Part shown: positions 17,215 to 25,350 of the stretch, piece by piece
How the letters are laid out: every line of letters begins with the position of its first letter
How positions within the stretch are numbered: the stretch's first letter is position 1
Program-made: the position numbers and the translations under genes
From: G020354785 sp964521285
GTDB taxonomy: Bacteria; Bacteroidota; Bacteroidia; Bacteroidales; UBA10428
Assembly: GCA_964521285.1 (NCBI GenBank)
Contig: CAZFQS010000015.1
Coordinates: 25,678 to 89,677 of the forward strand
Reading direction: 5' to 3'
Length of the DNA stretch: 64,000 nt
Notes under the pieces: generated by a model
The model's database searches: none
What the model was told of the DNA's origin: nothing
Seen by the model: the letters and a program-made list of their open reading frames with translations, nothing else

Positions 17215-17636
17215 AGTTTTAATTTTTTAGTTAATAATTATATTATGAGGTTAAAAATAGTTATTTAATTTCAAAAAACAAATATTTTTTAAATTATTTT
17301 AGCTTTAAAAAAATTACCTATTCCCCTTAAATAAAAAGATTTGGAAAAAATATTTTATTTTGATAATCCTGAAAATCAAAATAAGATAAAAATTATAAAT
17401 AAATTTGAATTTTTTGTTATAGTCTCATATTCAGACAATTATATAAATTTGTCGGATTGGCTCCATATACGCCTCTATATCAATTATTTAGGTGATTATT
17501 TCTAGCCATCAGAATCACGCTACAACTAATTTTTAAATTTTATAGAAAATAATATTCTATATTTAGAGCCTTTTTGTATTTGATTATTTTGAAACCTTTA
17601 AATCCCGGGTTTAATTTTTAAATCCTGTGATATCCT
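17215..17636. other. Divergent intergenic region, AT-rich
   Basis: This 422-base gap lies between divergently transcribed genes. A TAAATTTG sequence at 17444-17451 fits the Bacteroidota -7 element for the rightward gene, leaving a leader of about 180 bases, but no good -33 element is placed in front of it. No open frame, repeat or strong hairpin is evident. Confidence 0.5.
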
Positions 17637-19889
17637 ATGACAAAGTTGAATAACAAAATAAAATTAAGTCCTGGCAAAAAGCTTTTTTACAATTTCATAC
17701 TAATCTGTATACCTTTTCTGATTTTATTCCTTCTTGAGATTATACTGAGAGTTGTTGGTTTTGGAGATAATTTAAACTTATTTATTGATCATCCCGATAA
17801 AGAATTCAAAGAATACAAAATAGTAAATCCCTTAATTGGTAAAAAGTATTTTCAAAAGCTTGAATATACGAGTCCTGCAAATGATATATTCCTTAAGGAA
17901 AAACCAGCCAACGGATTCAGAATTTTCGTAATGGGGAGTTCAACCGTTATTGGTTTTCCCTATAACTACAACCTTATGTTCTCAAGAATACTGCATGAAA
18001 GGTTGCAGGATAGTTATCCGGAAAAGCATATAGAAGTAGTAAATACGGCAATTACTGCCATAAACAGCTTTTCCCTGCTGGACTATATGAATGATATCTT
18101 AAAAGAAGAACCGGATGCTATTCTAATATATGCGGGCCATAATGAATTTTACGGGGCATTTGGAATTGGATCGGAAGAAAAAACTGGCAGCCATGGAAAA
18201 CTTACATTTATTCATCTGGATTTAATGTCTTTAAGAGTGTATCAATTGTTACGAAATGTAATCTACGGTACTGGCAGGCTATTATCCGGGGAAAATAATG
18301 ATTCAAAGGTTAGGGGTCCATTAATGAAACGAATTGCCAGAAATAAGAATATACCATATAAGGAAGAATCCTATAACATTGGAATTGCCCGGTACAGGAA
18401 GAACATGTCAGAAATACTTAAAAAAGCCGGACAAAATAGTATTCCTGTTTTTATTAGTGAACTTATATGTAATATAAGGGACATGGAACCTTTTTGTTCA
18501 GCAATTACAACTGAGTATCCCGCTGCGATGGATGTATATCGCGATGCAAGGAAATATGAAAAGGAAAAAAACTATAAGCTGGCAAAAGAAAATTATTATA
18601 AGGCAAAAGATTTAGACTGTATACGTTTCAGAGCATCAGAAGAAATTAATGATATTATCAGGGACCTGGCCAATAAACATAATGCCATACTTATTCCTAT
18701 GCAGGAGCGCTTTGAAAATGAATCACCTGACGGCCTAATTGGTAATAATTTGCTGACAGAGCATGTGCATCCGAATATCGATGGCTATTTTCTTATGGCC
18801 GATGCATTCTACAATGAAATGGCCAGATCAGGATTAATTAGTAACCACGTAAATATACTGTATTACCGCAATTCGCAATATTATAAAAGAAACTGGGGGT
18901 ATTCTGTATTAGACAGCCTTTTAGCCTTGCACAGAATTAACAGTTTAAAATACCACTGGCCTTTCCGTCTCTTAAATTCTCCATATATCGACTACAGACA
19001 AATATATAAACCTAAATCAATGGTCGATTCTCTGGCATTTACTGTAATGAAATCGCCAGATCTTAATATTGCTGATGCCCACCTGGAATTAGCTAAATAT
19101 TATAAGGGAAAGAATGATTTTTATAATGCCTTTAAAGAGTATAATGCAGCAATTAAATGTTTTCCATACTGGTATGAGGATTATCTGGAAAGCGCTGATT
19201 GCCTTATTAAACTTAATGATTTTCCTACAGCATTAGAGTTTCTGGAGAAATCTCTGGAACTTAAGGAAACATTTTATGGATATTTTAGAAAAGGCGAAAT
19301 TCTATTATTAAAAGGAGACTATGATGTAGCTTTAAATTCCTTTGCTATGGCATCAAAATTTGCTGATAGCCCGAATAACAAAGAAAAATTACTATCAAAA
19401 CAATTTGAAGCATATTATTTCAGCGGGGATGTTGAAAAATCAAAAGTGCTGCTGGTTGAAATAAAAAAGTTAAATCCGAATTATACTCCTGATTTATCAC
19501 GGCAAAAGACAAACTATGCTTTACTTTTCCCGGAGCAGGTTAAACCATTAATTATCCGTGCCCTAAATCATTATAAAGCAGGTAATATTGACGCTGCATT
19601 AAGTACTTTTTTAAGATCACTGGAAATTAAAGAAACCCCCATAGCTAACCGTATATCAGGAGATATTCTTCTGAAAAGAAAAAACCAAAATGCAATAGTC
19701 TTCTTACTTAAAGCTTATCCTGAATTTAAGAATGATGAGAACTTTCTTTATAATTTATGTATTTCATATTTGCAAAACGGCAAGCCTAATGAGGCAAAAA
19801 AAATATTTAATAATATTAAACGCTTAAATCCGAATCATGAGAGTATCCCCAAACTTGAAAAGATTCTCAATATTCCGGATTCCAGATAA
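17637..19889 (+). CDS. Membrane SGNH-hydrolase/TPR protein, copy 1
   Basis: This 750-residue protein has an N-terminal membrane helix (about 19-40), an SGNH/GDSL-type hydrolase domain (about 90-400) and a C-terminal TPR region (about 475-745). Hydrolase motifs are VMGSSTV with Ser101-Ser102 (nucleophile block), YAGHNEFYG (block III Asn) and TEHVHPN with His378. The usual DxxH becomes E375-H-V-H378. SGNH enzymes of this kind act as esterases or O-acetyl transferases on glycans; the substrate here is unknown. It ends 26 bases before a carbamoyltransferase and is paralogous to the gene at 22393-24651, with long near-identical blocks around the motifs. Confidence 0.85.
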   Translation: MTKLNNKIKLSPGKKLFYNFILICIPFLILFLLEIILRVVGFGDNLNLFIDHPDKEFKEYKIVNPLIGKKYFQKLEYTSPANDIFLKEKPANGFRIFVMGSSTVIGFPYNYNLMFSRILHERLQDSYPEKHIEVVNTAITAINSFSLLDYMNDILKEEPDAILIYAGHNEFYGAFGIGSEEKTGSHGKLTFIHLDLMSLRVYQLLRNVIYGTGRLLSGENNDSKVRGPLMKRIARNKNIPYKEESYNIGIARYRKNMSEILKKAGQNSIPVFISELICNIRDMEPFCSAITTEYPAAMDVYRDARKYEKEKNYKLAKENYYKAKDLDCIRFRASEEINDIIRDLANKHNAILIPMQERFENESPDGLIGNNLLTEHVHPNIDGYFLMADAFYNEMARSGLISNHVNILYYRNSQYYKRNWGYSVLDSLLALHRINSLKYHWPFRLLNSPYIDYRQIYKPKSMVDSLAFTVMKSPDLNIADAHLELAKYYKGKNDFYNAFKEYNAAIKCFPYWYEDYLESADCLIKLNDFPTALEFLEKSLELKETFYGYFRKGEILLLKGDYDVALNSFAMASKFADSPNNKEKLLSKQFEAYYFSGDVEKSKVLLVEIKKLNPNYTPDLSRQKTNYALLFPEQVKPLIIRALNHYKAGNIDAALSTFLRSLEIKETPIANRISGDILLKRKNQNAIVFLLKAYPEFKNDENFLYNLCISYLQNGKPNEAKKIFNNIKRLNPNHESIPKLEKILNIPDSR

Positions 19890-19903
19890 TTACTTAAAAA
19901 ATA

Positions 19904-19911
19904 TAAATTTG
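19904..19911 (+). promoter_or_regulatory. Candidate -7 element before the carbamoyltransferase
   Basis: TAAATTTG fits TAnnTTTG and ends four bases before the ATG at 19916. If used, the transcript would be leaderless or nearly so. No convincing -33 element is seen, so this may be chance. Confidence 0.3.
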
Positions 19912-19915
19912 CATC

Positions 19916-21775
19916 ATGAGAATATTAGGAATTTCTGCATTTTATCATGATTCGGCAGCCGCTATTACAGAAGACGGGAATATTATCGCTGCAGCACAGG
20001 AAGAACGGTTTACAAGAAAGAAACATGATTCTTCCTTCCCATTTTATGCCTGTAAATATTGCCTTGATTACTCAGGATTTAAAATAGATGAATTAGATGC
20101 TATAGCATTCTATGATAAACCTTTTCTTAAATTTGAAAGGTTGCTTGAAACCTATTATGCTTTTGCCCCTAAAGGACTGTTATCTTTTGTTACATCTATA
20201 CCAGTCTGGTTAAAAGAAAAAATCTTTCTGAAAAAACTAATTCTCAATGAGCTGAAAAAAATTGAGGTTTTTAATAAAAGAAAAATAAAGTTGCTTTTCC
20301 CTGAACATCATTTATCTCATGCTGCAAGCGCTTTTTATCCTTCATCTTTTATACGTTCGGCAATTGTTACGGTCGATGGAGTCGGAGAATGGGCAACTGC
20401 ATCTATATGCTCAGGTACGGGTAATAAAATTGAAGTTATAAAAGAACTGCATTTTCCGCATTCTGTCGGACTGTTATATTCTTCATTTACTTTTTGGCTT
20501 GGCTTCAGGGTCAACTCAGGCGAATATAAGCTAATGGGGTTAGCCCCTTATGGGAACCCGCATTCAGAAAGAGTAAAAGAATATGTAAGAAAAATTAAAA
20601 AGGAACTGGTAAATATTAAAGAAGATGGCTCAATATGGCTTAACCAGAAGTACTTTAATTATTCAACCGGACTTAAAATGGTTGATGAAAACAAATGGGA
20701 GAAATTGTTTGGATTTCCCAGACGTGAGACCGAAGGCAAATTAGAACAACAACATTGCGATTTGGCGCTAGCAATTCAGAAAGTAGCAGAAGAAATTTTT
20801 ATTAATATGGCAAAGGAAGCAAAAAGTTTAGTTAATACAGAAAATCTCTGTCTTGCAGGAGGGGTTGCTTTAAATTGTGTAGCAAATGGTAAATTGCTCA
20901 GGCAAGGCATATTTGAAAATATATTTATACAACCAGCTGCAGGAGATGCCGGGGGGGCTATAGGAGCAGCTCTCTCAGCATACTATTTATATTTTAATAA
21001 TGAAAGGAAATCCGAAAATAAAGTTATGATGCTGGATCCATTCCTTGGCCCCGAATTCTCAGATTTGGATATTGAACTGACATCAAAGAAACTTAAGGCC
21101 AGGTATGAGAAATATGAAGATTTTGATGAACTGGCTGACAAAGTATCAGAACTTATTACGCAAGAAAAGGTTATTGGCTGGTTCCAGGGCAGGATGGAAT
21201 TCGGACCCCGTGCACTGGGCAACAGAAGCATATTAGGTGATGCCAGAAGCAGGGAAATGCAAAAAAAGCTGAATGTGAAAATAAAATATCGCGAAAGCTT
21301 CAGACCCTTTGCCCCATCAGTACTTGCTGAAGACACCAGGGATTTTTTTGATTTGAATGTAGATTCTCCTTATATGTTGCTTGTTGCCGATGTAAAAATA
21401 GAAAGAAGAAATCAGATTCCTGGCGACTACAATGATCTGCCTTTACTGGAGAGATTATATTTTTTAAGATCTGATATCCCTGCAGTAACTCATATCGATT
21501 TTTCAGCAAGAATCCAGACAGTTCATAAGGAAACAAATTTACGCTTCTGGAAATTAATAAATGCATTTAAACAAAAGACCGGTACCGGTTTAATTGTTAA
21601 TACAAGCTTTAACGTACGTGGAGAACCAATTGTATGTAACCCTGAACATGCATATCATTGCTTTATGCGTACTGAAATGGATTACCTGGTAATGGGTAAT
21701 TATTTTTTCGATAAAAACAATCAACCCTCATGGCCTAAAGATGAAAGCTGGAAAAAAGAATTTGCATTAGACTAA
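19916..21775 (+). CDS. Carbamoyltransferase, NodU/CmcH/TobZ family
   Basis: This 619-residue enzyme of the O-carbamoyltransferase family uses carbamoyl phosphate and ATP to carbamoylate hydroxyl groups. The N-terminal Kae1-like part starts MRILGISAFYHDSAAA, followed by AAQEERFTRKKHD and the metal-site segment EHHLSHAASAF (His131, His135). The C-terminal domain has MEFGPRALGNRSIL and RPFAPSVL, then NTSFNVRGEPIV, all typical of NodU/TobZ. Length is normal. It is followed by DUF5989 and SxtJ small membrane proteins, a neighbourhood I know from many bacteria, which suggests a membrane-linked glycan or lipid acceptor. The acceptor is unknown. Confidence 0.93.
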   Translation: MRILGISAFYHDSAAAITEDGNIIAAAQEERFTRKKHDSSFPFYACKYCLDYSGFKIDELDAIAFYDKPFLKFERLLETYYAFAPKGLLSFVTSIPVWLKEKIFLKKLILNELKKIEVFNKRKIKLLFPEHHLSHAASAFYPSSFIRSAIVTVDGVGEWATASICSGTGNKIEVIKELHFPHSVGLLYSSFTFWLGFRVNSGEYKLMGLAPYGNPHSERVKEYVRKIKKELVNIKEDGSIWLNQKYFNYSTGLKMVDENKWEKLFGFPRRETEGKLEQQHCDLALAIQKVAEEIFINMAKEAKSLVNTENLCLAGGVALNCVANGKLLRQGIFENIFIQPAAGDAGGAIGAALSAYYLYFNNERKSENKVMMLDPFLGPEFSDLDIELTSKKLKARYEKYEDFDELADKVSELITQEKVIGWFQGRMEFGPRALGNRSILGDARSREMQKKLNVKIKYRESFRPFAPSVLAEDTRDFFDLNVDSPYMLLVADVKIERRNQIPGDYNDLPLLERLYFLRSDIPAVTHIDFSARIQTVHKETNLRFWKLINAFKQKTGTGLIVNTSFNVRGEPIVCNPEHAYHCFMRTEMDYLVMGNYFFDKNNQPSWPKDESWKKEFALD

Positions 21776-21807
21776 AATATTATTAACAAATGAACTTGAA
21801 ATATCAT

Positions 21808-21815
21808 TATCTTTG
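21808..21815 (+). promoter_or_regulatory. Candidate -7 element before DUF5989-sxtJ pair
   Basis: TATCTTTG fits the Bacteroidota -7 consensus exactly and lies 37 bases before the small gene at 21853. No clear -33 element is at the right distance. It would allow separate expression of the two small membrane proteins. Confidence 0.4.
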
Positions 21816-21852
21816 ACTTTTTAATTTAGTGTTACAAATTAATTATCAATAA

Positions 21853-22002
21853 ATGGAATTTCTGCGTGATTTCTGGCTCTACCTTAAGGAAAGAAAAAAA
21901 TGGTGGCTGCTGCCTACTATCATTATTTTGCTTTTACTTGGGATTCTAATAGTGTTAAGTAGTGGAAGTGCTATAGCACCTTTTATTTATACTTTATTTT
22001 AA
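21853..22002 (+). CDS. DUF5989 small membrane protein
   Basis: This 49-residue protein (MEFLRDFWLYLKERKKWW followed by one strong membrane helix and the end APFIYTLF) matches the DUF5989 family. These small proteins are typically found just after NodU-type carbamoyltransferases and before SxtJ-like proteins, as here. The N-terminus is amphipathic and basic, and the helix is about residues 19-36. Function is unknown; a membrane anchor or partner of the carbamoyltransferase is a reasonable guess. It ends six bases before the next gene. Confidence 0.9.
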   Translation: MEFLRDFWLYLKERKKWWLLPTIIILLLLGILIVLSSGSAIAPFIYTLF

Positions 22003-22008
22003 ACTTCA

Positions 22009-22368
22009 ATGAATAAGGAAAAAGCTCTGGAAACCTGCCTGGTAATAACAACAGGATTCCTGTTGTTGTATTTCATATTTCAGGTTAAAATCTTACTGAT
22101 TGTTGCATTTATCACCGGACTTACCGGAATATTCATCCGGCCGTTAGCACTAAAAATAGCATGGCTATGGCATAAGCTGGGCGATATAACGGGCTTTTTT
22201 GTTTCAAAAACGGTATTGGCAATTGTCTTCTTTTTTATTCTGTTACCCATTGCATTAATATACCGGTTAATAAAAAGAGACACCCTAATGCTCAAGAATA
22301 AATACAGTTCATACTGGATAATCCGTAATTATAAATATGCAAAAAAAGATATGGAAAACGTCTGGTAG
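22009..22368 (+). CDS. SxtJ-like membrane protein
   Basis: This 119-residue protein has about three membrane helices (residues 10-25, 28-46 and 65-87) and a basic C-terminal tail (LIKRDTLMLKNKYSSYW). It matches the SxtJ family, named for a protein of the saxitoxin cluster that sits beside the carbamoyltransferase SxtI. The family has no proven activity. Position six bases after DUF5989 and downstream of a carbamoyltransferase agrees with the known association. It ends 24 bases from the convergent SGNH/TPR gene. Confidence 0.85.
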   Translation: MNKEKALETCLVITTGFLLLYFIFQVKILLIVAFITGLTGIFIRPLALKIAWLWHKLGDITGFFVSKTVLAIVFFFILLPIALIYRLIKRDTLMLKNKYSSYWIIRNYKYAKKDMENVW

Positions 22369-22392
22369 AAATATTCCTGCAGGTTATAGAAT

Positions 22393-24651
22393 TTAATTAC
22401 TCTTTCTTCTTTGTAATATCATATTCTCATACATTTTGATCTTTTCAGAATTTGGCGAAAGTTGTTTTAACTCAAGCAGAATCTTTTCTGAATAATTTAA
22501 ATCATTATTATAAATACTTGCATAGCATAATGTGTTCAGAAAATTAGGATCAGAGCTAAATTCATAATACGCTTTTTTCAAATAAATCAGGGCTTTTTTG
22601 TCTTCCTTTTGTAAAAGTATTTCTCCAATTAACCTGTTTGAGATACTTGTCTCCTGAATTTCATTTGCCTTATATAAAATGTCCAATGCTTCATCTATTT
22701 CTTTTGACTGCAAATGTTTTATAGCCTGATTTATATATTCTTTAACACTTGATGGAGTATAAATAATTACACTCTCTTCATCTTTTCTATTGTCTTTAAG
22801 AGTAGCCAGTTCATTAAAAATGCCCCGGGCTTTGTCATTTTCATTATTTGCTTTGTATGCCTGATATAAAAAGCTTAAAACATCTTTCCTGGAATAATCC
22901 GGATCTGTTGATTTTACTTCTTCCAAGAATGAAATGGCTTTCTCATATTCCCCCTTGTGATAATATAATTCTCCAATTTTACTTAATATATAGGGGTCCT
23001 TTTTTATTTTCAGTGTCGATAAAAATATTGCCAGTGCTTTATTATATTCATTGACTTTAAGTAATAAATTACCTGCTTCAATATAATTCCTTATATTATA
23101 GGGTGATATCTTAATCAAGGAATAATATTCTTCAGCTGCTTTAAGGAAATCTTTATGAGTAACGTAAAATTTTGCCATTTTCTTGTGTGCAATATCCAGG
23201 CTTATATCATCATACCTTACTGCAAGATATGCAAGTGAATCAAAGATTGAAGCTGGCTTATATTCGTATATAAATTTATTAACCATATTCTCAGGTTTGA
23301 AAGGCCATCCTCCTTTTAACTGCTTGATTTTTAAATCAGCATAAATACTGTCCAGTTCCGTAAAACCCCAGTTATTTCTATAATATTCCGAATCTTTGAA
23401 ATATGAAGAATCCAGTTCTCCTATTATATTATTACCTGTTATAACATTATAAAACGCATCAGCCATTAAAAAATAGCCATCGATATTCGGATGCACATGC
23501 TCTGTCAGCAAGTTATTGCCTATCAGTCCGTTATAAGATTTATCTTCGAAATAATATTTCATAGGAACAAGATATGCTTCATATTTTATGGCTAATTCCT
23601 GAATAATTTCATTGATTTTTTCAGAAGCCCTGAACCTTAAACAATCCAAATCCTTTGCCCGGTAGTATAATTCTTTGGCCTTCTTATACTCTCCTGTATG
23701 ATCAAACTTTCTTCCTTTATTAAATATATCCATTGCCTGCGGATATTCACCTGTTTTGGCCGAACAAAAGGGCTCTAAATCTCTTATATTACTTATCACT
23801 TCACTTATAATAACCGGAATACCCTTCTTATTAACCTTTTTAAGTATCGCTTTTATATTCTTTTTATATTGTGTATGTGCTGAATAATAGATATTTGTTC
23901 CGAATTCAATACTTTTGTTCGATACAATTCTTTCCATAAGTGTTGCAGTAGCTAAATCAGAATTATTGTTCCCTGAATTCAAAGTTCCCTGGATTCCATA
24001 TATAATATTTCTGATAAGCTGATATATTTTTAATTCGAGCAAATTCAGATGAAGCAACTTCAGCCATCTGACTTTACCCAGCCCTTCCTTGGAACCAATG
24101 CCCAGGGCTCCGTAAAACTCGTTGTGTCCTGCATATATCAAAATAGCATCAGGCTTTTCCTTAATAATATCATTAATCTTATCAAGTAATGTATAACTAT
24201 TAACTGCTGTTATGGAAGTATTAATTACTTCTATGTGTTTGTCCGGATAGCTATCCTGAAGCCTGTCATGTAATATTCTTGAAAACATTATACCTGAACT
24301 GTATGGAAAGCCATAAACAGTTGAGCTTCCCATAACAAATATTCTAAATCCGTTTTCTGGCTTTTGTTTCAGGAATATGTCGTCAGGCGGGACAGTATTT
24401 TGAAATCTGTAAAAATATTTCTTGCCAAATTCAGGATTACATTTTCTGTACTCCTTACCGTAAAAATCATAATCCGTAAAAAGGTTATAATTATCTCCGT
24501 AATGAATAATTCTAAGAAAAAATTCAATAAAAAATAAAATTATAAAAGGTATTAAAACCAGGATTATTGAAAAAATAGTTTTCCTTTTAGGATCAGAGTA
24601 TTTATCCGGTTTCTTTTTATCATCCTTCTTACTTTTTATTGGTTTCCCCAT
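22393..24651 (-). CDS. Membrane SGNH-hydrolase/TPR protein, copy 2
   Basis: This 752-residue paralogue of the gene at 17637 has the same plan: a basic lysine-rich N-terminus, a membrane helix (about 25-48), an SGNH domain with VMGSSTVYGFP (Ser109-Ser110), YAGHNEFYGALGIGS and TEHVHPNIDGYF, then TPR repeats to the end. The hydrolase part is much better conserved between the copies than the TPR part. It runs towards the carbamoyltransferase cassette from the other side. Same likely activity: an envelope esterase or acyltransferase of unknown substrate. Divergence of the TPR region suggests different partners for the two copies. Confidence 0.85.
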   Translation of the reverse strand: MGKPIKSKKDDKKKPDKYSDPKRKTIFSIILVLIPFIILFFIEFFLRIIHYGDNYNLFTDYDFYGKEYRKCNPEFGKKYFYRFQNTVPPDDIFLKQKPENGFRIFVMGSSTVYGFPYSSGIMFSRILHDRLQDSYPDKHIEVINTSITAVNSYTLLDKINDIIKEKPDAILIYAGHNEFYGALGIGSKEGLGKVRWLKLLHLNLLELKIYQLIRNIIYGIQGTLNSGNNNSDLATATLMERIVSNKSIEFGTNIYYSAHTQYKKNIKAILKKVNKKGIPVIISEVISNIRDLEPFCSAKTGEYPQAMDIFNKGRKFDHTGEYKKAKELYYRAKDLDCLRFRASEKINEIIQELAIKYEAYLVPMKYYFEDKSYNGLIGNNLLTEHVHPNIDGYFLMADAFYNVITGNNIIGELDSSYFKDSEYYRNNWGFTELDSIYADLKIKQLKGGWPFKPENMVNKFIYEYKPASIFDSLAYLAVRYDDISLDIAHKKMAKFYVTHKDFLKAAEEYYSLIKISPYNIRNYIEAGNLLLKVNEYNKALAIFLSTLKIKKDPYILSKIGELYYHKGEYEKAISFLEEVKSTDPDYSRKDVLSFLYQAYKANNENDKARGIFNELATLKDNRKDEESVIIYTPSSVKEYINQAIKHLQSKEIDEALDILYKANEIQETSISNRLIGEILLQKEDKKALIYLKKAYYEFSSDPNFLNTLCYASIYNNDLNYSEKILLELKQLSPNSEKIKMYENMILQRRKSN

Positions 24652-24680
24652 TATATATAATTTTGACAGGACTATTCATA

Positions 24681-24688
24681 CAAATGTA
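24681..24688 (-). promoter_or_regulatory. Candidate -7 element for SGNH/TPR copy 2
   Basis: On the minus strand the sequence reads TACATTTG, fitting TAnnTTTG, 29 bases before the start at 24651. A TTTG (24712-24715) lies 23 bases further upstream, slightly longer than the usual 19-21 spacing. Confidence 0.4.
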
Positions 24689-24770
24689 ATTTTTTTCTTT
24701 TTTCTTATTTTCAAATTTATCACATTTTAAATAAAAGTAAATTTTCATTTAGACCGGCCCGGCACATGTT

Positions 24771-24816
24771 AAAAAAAAAGCAAACCTTAAATCCCTTTCA
24801 GGAGGCTTGCCTTTTT
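24771..24816 (-). terminator. Terminator-like hairpin with T run (minus strand)
   Basis: On the minus strand GCAAGCC pairs with GGTTTGC (one G-U pair) around a smaller inner hairpin, followed by nine T. It lies downstream of the lipoprotein gene that ends the SusC/SusD run. Confidence 0.65.
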
Positions 24817-24825
24817 AAGTCATAG

Positions 24826-24849
24826 TTTAAAAAGCAGATGCTTTTTAAA
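24826..24849. terminator. Inverted repeat after the lipoprotein gene
   Basis: Perfect 11-bp arms TTTAAAAAGCA and TGCTTTTTAAA are separated by two bases, 14 bases after the stop at 24863. With the hairpin at 24771-24816 it probably forms a double terminator. Confidence 0.6.
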
Positions 24850-24862
24850 TTCCTTTCTATAA

Positions 24863-25312
24863 TCAGGGTGCTTCTAATACTTCAACCTGTATTGAAGCCT
24901 GTTTTCTCTTATATTCTTCCCCCATTTTCCCTACATTTGTCACAATCAATACTACAGTATATAAACCTGCATTTTCATACAGGCTATACTTAAATGCAGT
25001 ATCAGTAATTGAAAGTGCTATACCTTTATCAAAGAATCTGTTAACAGATCTCTCAGCATCGGGCGGAGGATTACTAATTTCCTCCAGGTATTTATCATAG
25101 CTTGAGTTATTTTTCGCACCTTCAAAATATTCTCCCGGCCATAATGATATATAATCGGCTTCTACCTGAATCCTGAAAGTAACCTCTTCAAGTTGAGCTA
25201 TAGTTGATGGTACTGCTTCAAATAATATTATTTCAGGATCTTCAACTTCTTTTTCACAAGCAATAAATATTATAAAGCTTATCAAAAAAAGATATTTAAA
25301 TAAATTTTTCAT
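24863..25312 (-). CDS. SusD-associated lipoprotein with PKD-like fold
   Basis: This 149-residue protein has a lipoprotein signal peptide with lipobox IFIAC, so Cys19 would be lipidated. The short mature part begins with EKEVEDPEIILFEAVPSTI and ends in strands (LYTVVLIVTNVGKMGEEYKRKQ) like those of PKD or other immunoglobulin-like domains. It follows SusD by 38 bases, the position where glycan-binding surface lipoproteins often occur. It is too small for a SusE/SusF protein. Binding function is inferred from position only. Confidence 0.7.
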   Translation of the reverse strand: MKNLFKYLFLISFIIFIACEKEVEDPEIILFEAVPSTIAQLEEVTFRIQVEADYISLWPGEYFEGAKNNSSYDKYLEEISNPPPDAERSVNRFFDKGIALSITDTAFKYSLYENAGLYTVVLIVTNVGKMGEEYKRKQASIQVEVLEAP

Positions 25313-25350
25313 AGTTGTATATTTTATAACTTTTTAATCAGTGATCTCAT

